A stretch of 64,000 nucleotides of DNA from Lachnospiraceae bacterium (GTDB lineage: Bacteria > Bacillota > Clostridia > Lachnospirales > Lachnospiraceae). Shown here in pieces: positions 61,991 to 64,000 of this stretch; the first letter of the stretch is position 1, and every line of letters begins with the position of its first letter. The notes below the pieces were generated by a model. The model was not told the origin of the DNA. It ran no database searches and saw only the letters and a program-made list of their open reading frames with translations. The position numbers and the translations under genes are program-made. Location of the stretch: NCBI GenBank assembly GCA_015057165.1, contig SVEY01000013.1:1-64000 (forward strand). The letters are read 5' to 3'.

Positions 61991-63241
61991 CTACGCCGCA
62001 TCTGGAGATGCGCCGACAGGTGGTAGCAGAAGAACGGACGCGCCGACGTTCCAGTACGCAGTCGTCGAGACATAGTTCAAAGACAGCGCGCCGACGCCAT
62101 CAATGAGGTCACCGTTGCAAGCGCCGAACCGACTGGCCACCGCCGTTATCGTGGCGTTGACCCAAAGACCATCGCATCCACCTGTTGATGATGTTCCTCC
62201 ATAAGGCGGAACAGGTATCGTTCCAAACTTTTCAACAACAGCGTACTTATGCGGATAGTTAGCACTTGCTGCAGCTAATTGAATACCTGTGTCTTTATAT
62301 GTTGTTGCCGGTGTAGTTATATCGTATTTATAGTTAGGAGACACGTATACCCTTCCGTTAACACTCTGAGTATATGGATCTCTCTGCCACTGCTGCCATG
62401 AGCCAAGTACGACAGAATGAAGTATCTTGTTAAGATGCTTCTTATCGTCACTTCCAGTTCCATAAAACTGACCGCCACCAACAACCGCATTGGCAAGTAC
62501 ACCATAAGTAGGAGACAGCGACGCGTCATATCCGTAGCAATTACCATAACCATACTTATTCTGGATATCTGAGGTCTTGCCCCACAGAATAAGGAGGTCA
62601 TGAATAGTGTTGATAATAGCACCGCCAAGGAATTTAGCTCTTGACGAGAATGCATCAATAGCGGCCTTCTCCTGTGCCGTTGTCTTACCATATACAGGTT
62701 GAGTACCTGATACAGACATCATTTTGTCATTAACGATTGAACCGTAGAACATAGGGAGCCATACGCCTTCAAGCTCATTATCATCAGAGTCAATAAAGCC
62801 TACTGGCTCGAAGCCATCTCTTGGAGTAAGAGAAAACTTAACATATCTATCACTTCCTACGATATACTCTTTCTTATATATCTTCTGAAGCCAAGAGAAA
62901 GCACCACCGTCATATGATGTATTGGCTACATCTGAAGCGGTCTCTCCGTCAACCTTTTTAGTATAATCCGTAGAGGACAGCTCATAGTCAACATAACCGT
63001 CGCTCTTAACCATATAAGGCTTGTTATTCTTAAGAACCGGGAACTCAGACCAATCTCCGAGAGAAAAGCCACCACCCATAGTAATAGTTATAGGGCTATA
63101 TGCCTTATTAAGACCGATATAGTCAATCCTCTCATCCGGATCTAACACGTCCATATGCTCAACAAAGCCATATACATTTTCTTCGTTAAGTATTTTAGAT
63201 ATCTCATCCACAGCGTACTGTGCTGCCACAAAATCGCTCAT
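61991..63241 (-). CDS. DGR target: phage tail/receptor-binding protein with C-terminal variable domain
   Basis: Immediately downstream of tail-fibre gene; C-terminus AVASRFGACNGDLIDGVGALSLNYVSTTAYWNVGAS is the VR. Confidence 0.88.
   Translation of the reverse strand: MSDFVAAQYAVDEISKILNEENVYGFVEHMDVLDPDERIDYIGLNKAYSPITITMGGGFSLGDWSEFPVLKNNKPYMVKSDGYVDYELSSTDYTKKVDGETASDVANTSYDGGAFSWLQKIYKKEYIVGSDRYVKFSLTPRDGFEPVGFIDSDDNELEGVWLPMFYGSIVNDKMMSVSGTQPVYGKTTAQEKAAIDAFSSRAKFLGGAIINTIHDLLILWGKTSDIQNKYGYGNCYGYDASLSPTYGVLANAVVGGGQFYGTGSDDKKHLNKILHSVVLGSWQQWQRDPYTQSVNGRVYVSPNYKYDITTPATTYKDTGIQLAAASANYPHKYAVVEKFGTIPVPPYGGTSSTGGCDGLWVNATITAVASRFGACNGDLIDGVGALSLNYVSTTAYWNVGASVLLLPPVGASPDAA
61997..62012. 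promoter_or_regulatory. Small hairpin/cruciform just past the VR 3' end
   Basis: cgcatct-gg-agatgcg (or 6-bp stem with 4-nt loop), 23 bp from the VR end, overlapping the last codons of the target gene. Confidence 0.5.
62036..62146 (-). repeat. DGR variable repeat (VR)
   Basis: Aligned to TR at +245 bp offset without gaps; in the 110-bp core 11 mismatches, 10 at template adenines (coding strand). Confidence 0.93.
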
Positions 63242-63255
63242 TTCTTACCTCCTTC

Positions 63256-63981
63256 TTATTCCTGTAAATTCTTCGTGTAAGACTCTGATATGGTCTTACC
63301 GCTTGCCGTCTCAGTTATAACCGTTGTCTTGGTATAATAATAGTCATCGTCTTCCGGCGTAACGACCGTTGTTATAGTCTTAGTCGTTGGCGATGTATCA
63401 ACGAATGTTGTAACAGCTGTAATAGAGTTATCTGTATCCGTCTCCGTGATTTCTCTGTTACCTATCGCATCAAAATCTATTACCGTAGTCTTGTTGCATA
63501 GATTATAAACGTGCTCAAATTCCCACTTAGCTGTCTCATTCTTAAACTCTTCAAAGTCCGACAGTAAGGTATAAGCGGATTCATCTACTATAATGTTAGC
63601 CGATGCGTCGTTACTTAATGTCGTATACCAATCCTGCTCAATAGTCGAAGGTGTCGAACCATTGTAAGCAGGTAAGTAGTCAGGTGTGTTAGCAACAACA
63701 ATAGAATATAGAATCGGATCCGCGAGAGCATCCGATGCATCTTTCGCCCAGATACCTACCTCATTGATATAAAATCCGCTTGTTACTGTTACGTTGGTAA
63801 TCACCGCTTTCAACTTAACTGTAGTATCACTATAAGGTGCTACACTGTTAAATGGGAAAGACAATCTTTGGTTCTTCATGGCCGTCATAGCCTGAAGCGC
63901 CGTCTGTGTCTTTTCTTCAGCCGTGTAAGAACCATCTCCTACAGTTAAGGCCGTAAATTCTAACTTCTTACTGCCTGCCAT
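63256..63981 (-). CDS. Phage tail-collar/tail-fibre-like protein
   Basis: LEFTALTVGDGSYT..., VTVTSGFYINEVGIWAKDASDALADPILYSIV typical of phage tail-collar fibre proteins. Confidence 0.75.
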   Translation of the reverse strand: MAGSKKLEFTALTVGDGSYTAEEKTQTALQAMTAMKNQRLSFPFNSVAPYSDTTVKLKAVITNVTVTSGFYINEVGIWAKDASDALADPILYSIVVANTPDYLPAYNGSTPSTIEQDWYTTLSNDASANIIVDESAYTLLSDFEEFKNETAKWEFEHVYNLCNKTTVIDFDAIGNREITETDTDNSITAVTTFVDTSPTTKTITTVVTPEDDDYYYTKTTVITETASGKTISESYTKNLQE

Positions 63982-64000
63982 AACTTGTGCTAAGAGCGCC

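Larger units (their letters stand above)
56900..64000 (-). mobile_element. Prophage end (tail/lysis module and DGR), continuing past the window
   Basis: Tail fibre, receptor-binding protein, XkdX, holin and amidase genes in phage order on the minus strand; left limit inferred. Confidence 0.8.

Noticed and set aside
61746-62106. Plus-strand ORFs 61746-61943 and 61801-62106 covering TR and VR
   Set aside because: They are antisense to the DGR repeats; open frames arise from GC-rich repeat sequence. No RBS or homology, and the TR is expected to be noncoding.
1-64000. CRISPR array
   Set aside because: No regularly spaced short direct repeats with unique spacers and no cas genes were seen; the only regular repeat is the 309-bp coding repeat.

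Overview
The window is AT-rich DNA from a Clostridia/Lachnospiraceae-type bacterium (inferred from gene content; no taxonomic search was run). Four parts: (1) ~0-29 kb, mostly minus-strand cell-surface glycan locus: Wzm/Wzt-type ABC exporter, large two-domain GT2 enzymes, three acyltransferase-3 proteins, two secreted proteins sharing a ~100-aa C-terminal repeat, rfbA/rfbC, glf, DUF2142. rfbA is bracketed by two long structured intergenic elements whose stems differ in sequence but keep their pairing. (2) ~25.7-43 kb, housekeeping genes: TrkH, Nth, HtrA, LCP, Veg, MCP, cardiolipin synthase, a HydABC-type [FeFe] hydrogenase, CPBP, patatin. (3) ~43.3-51.9 kb, an integrative mobilizable element in tRNA-Leu(TAG), with Rep-like protein, MobC, relaxase, a gene overlapping the relaxase out of frame, XRE regulator, JAMM/RadC-like protein, Xis, tyrosine integrase and a duplicated tRNA 3' end. 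(4) ~56.9-64 kb, the end of a prophage cut by the window edge: tail fibre, receptor-binding protein, XkdX, holin, amidase. It carries a diversity-generating retroelement (DGR): reverse transcriptase at 60434-61597, template repeat at 61791-61901 and variable repeat at 62036-62146 inside the 3' end of the tail protein gene. By hand alignment, 10 of 11 TR/VR differences in the 110-bp core fall on template adenines (coding strand). The DGR is the main find; the paired structured elements around rfbA are the most plausible undescribed element.
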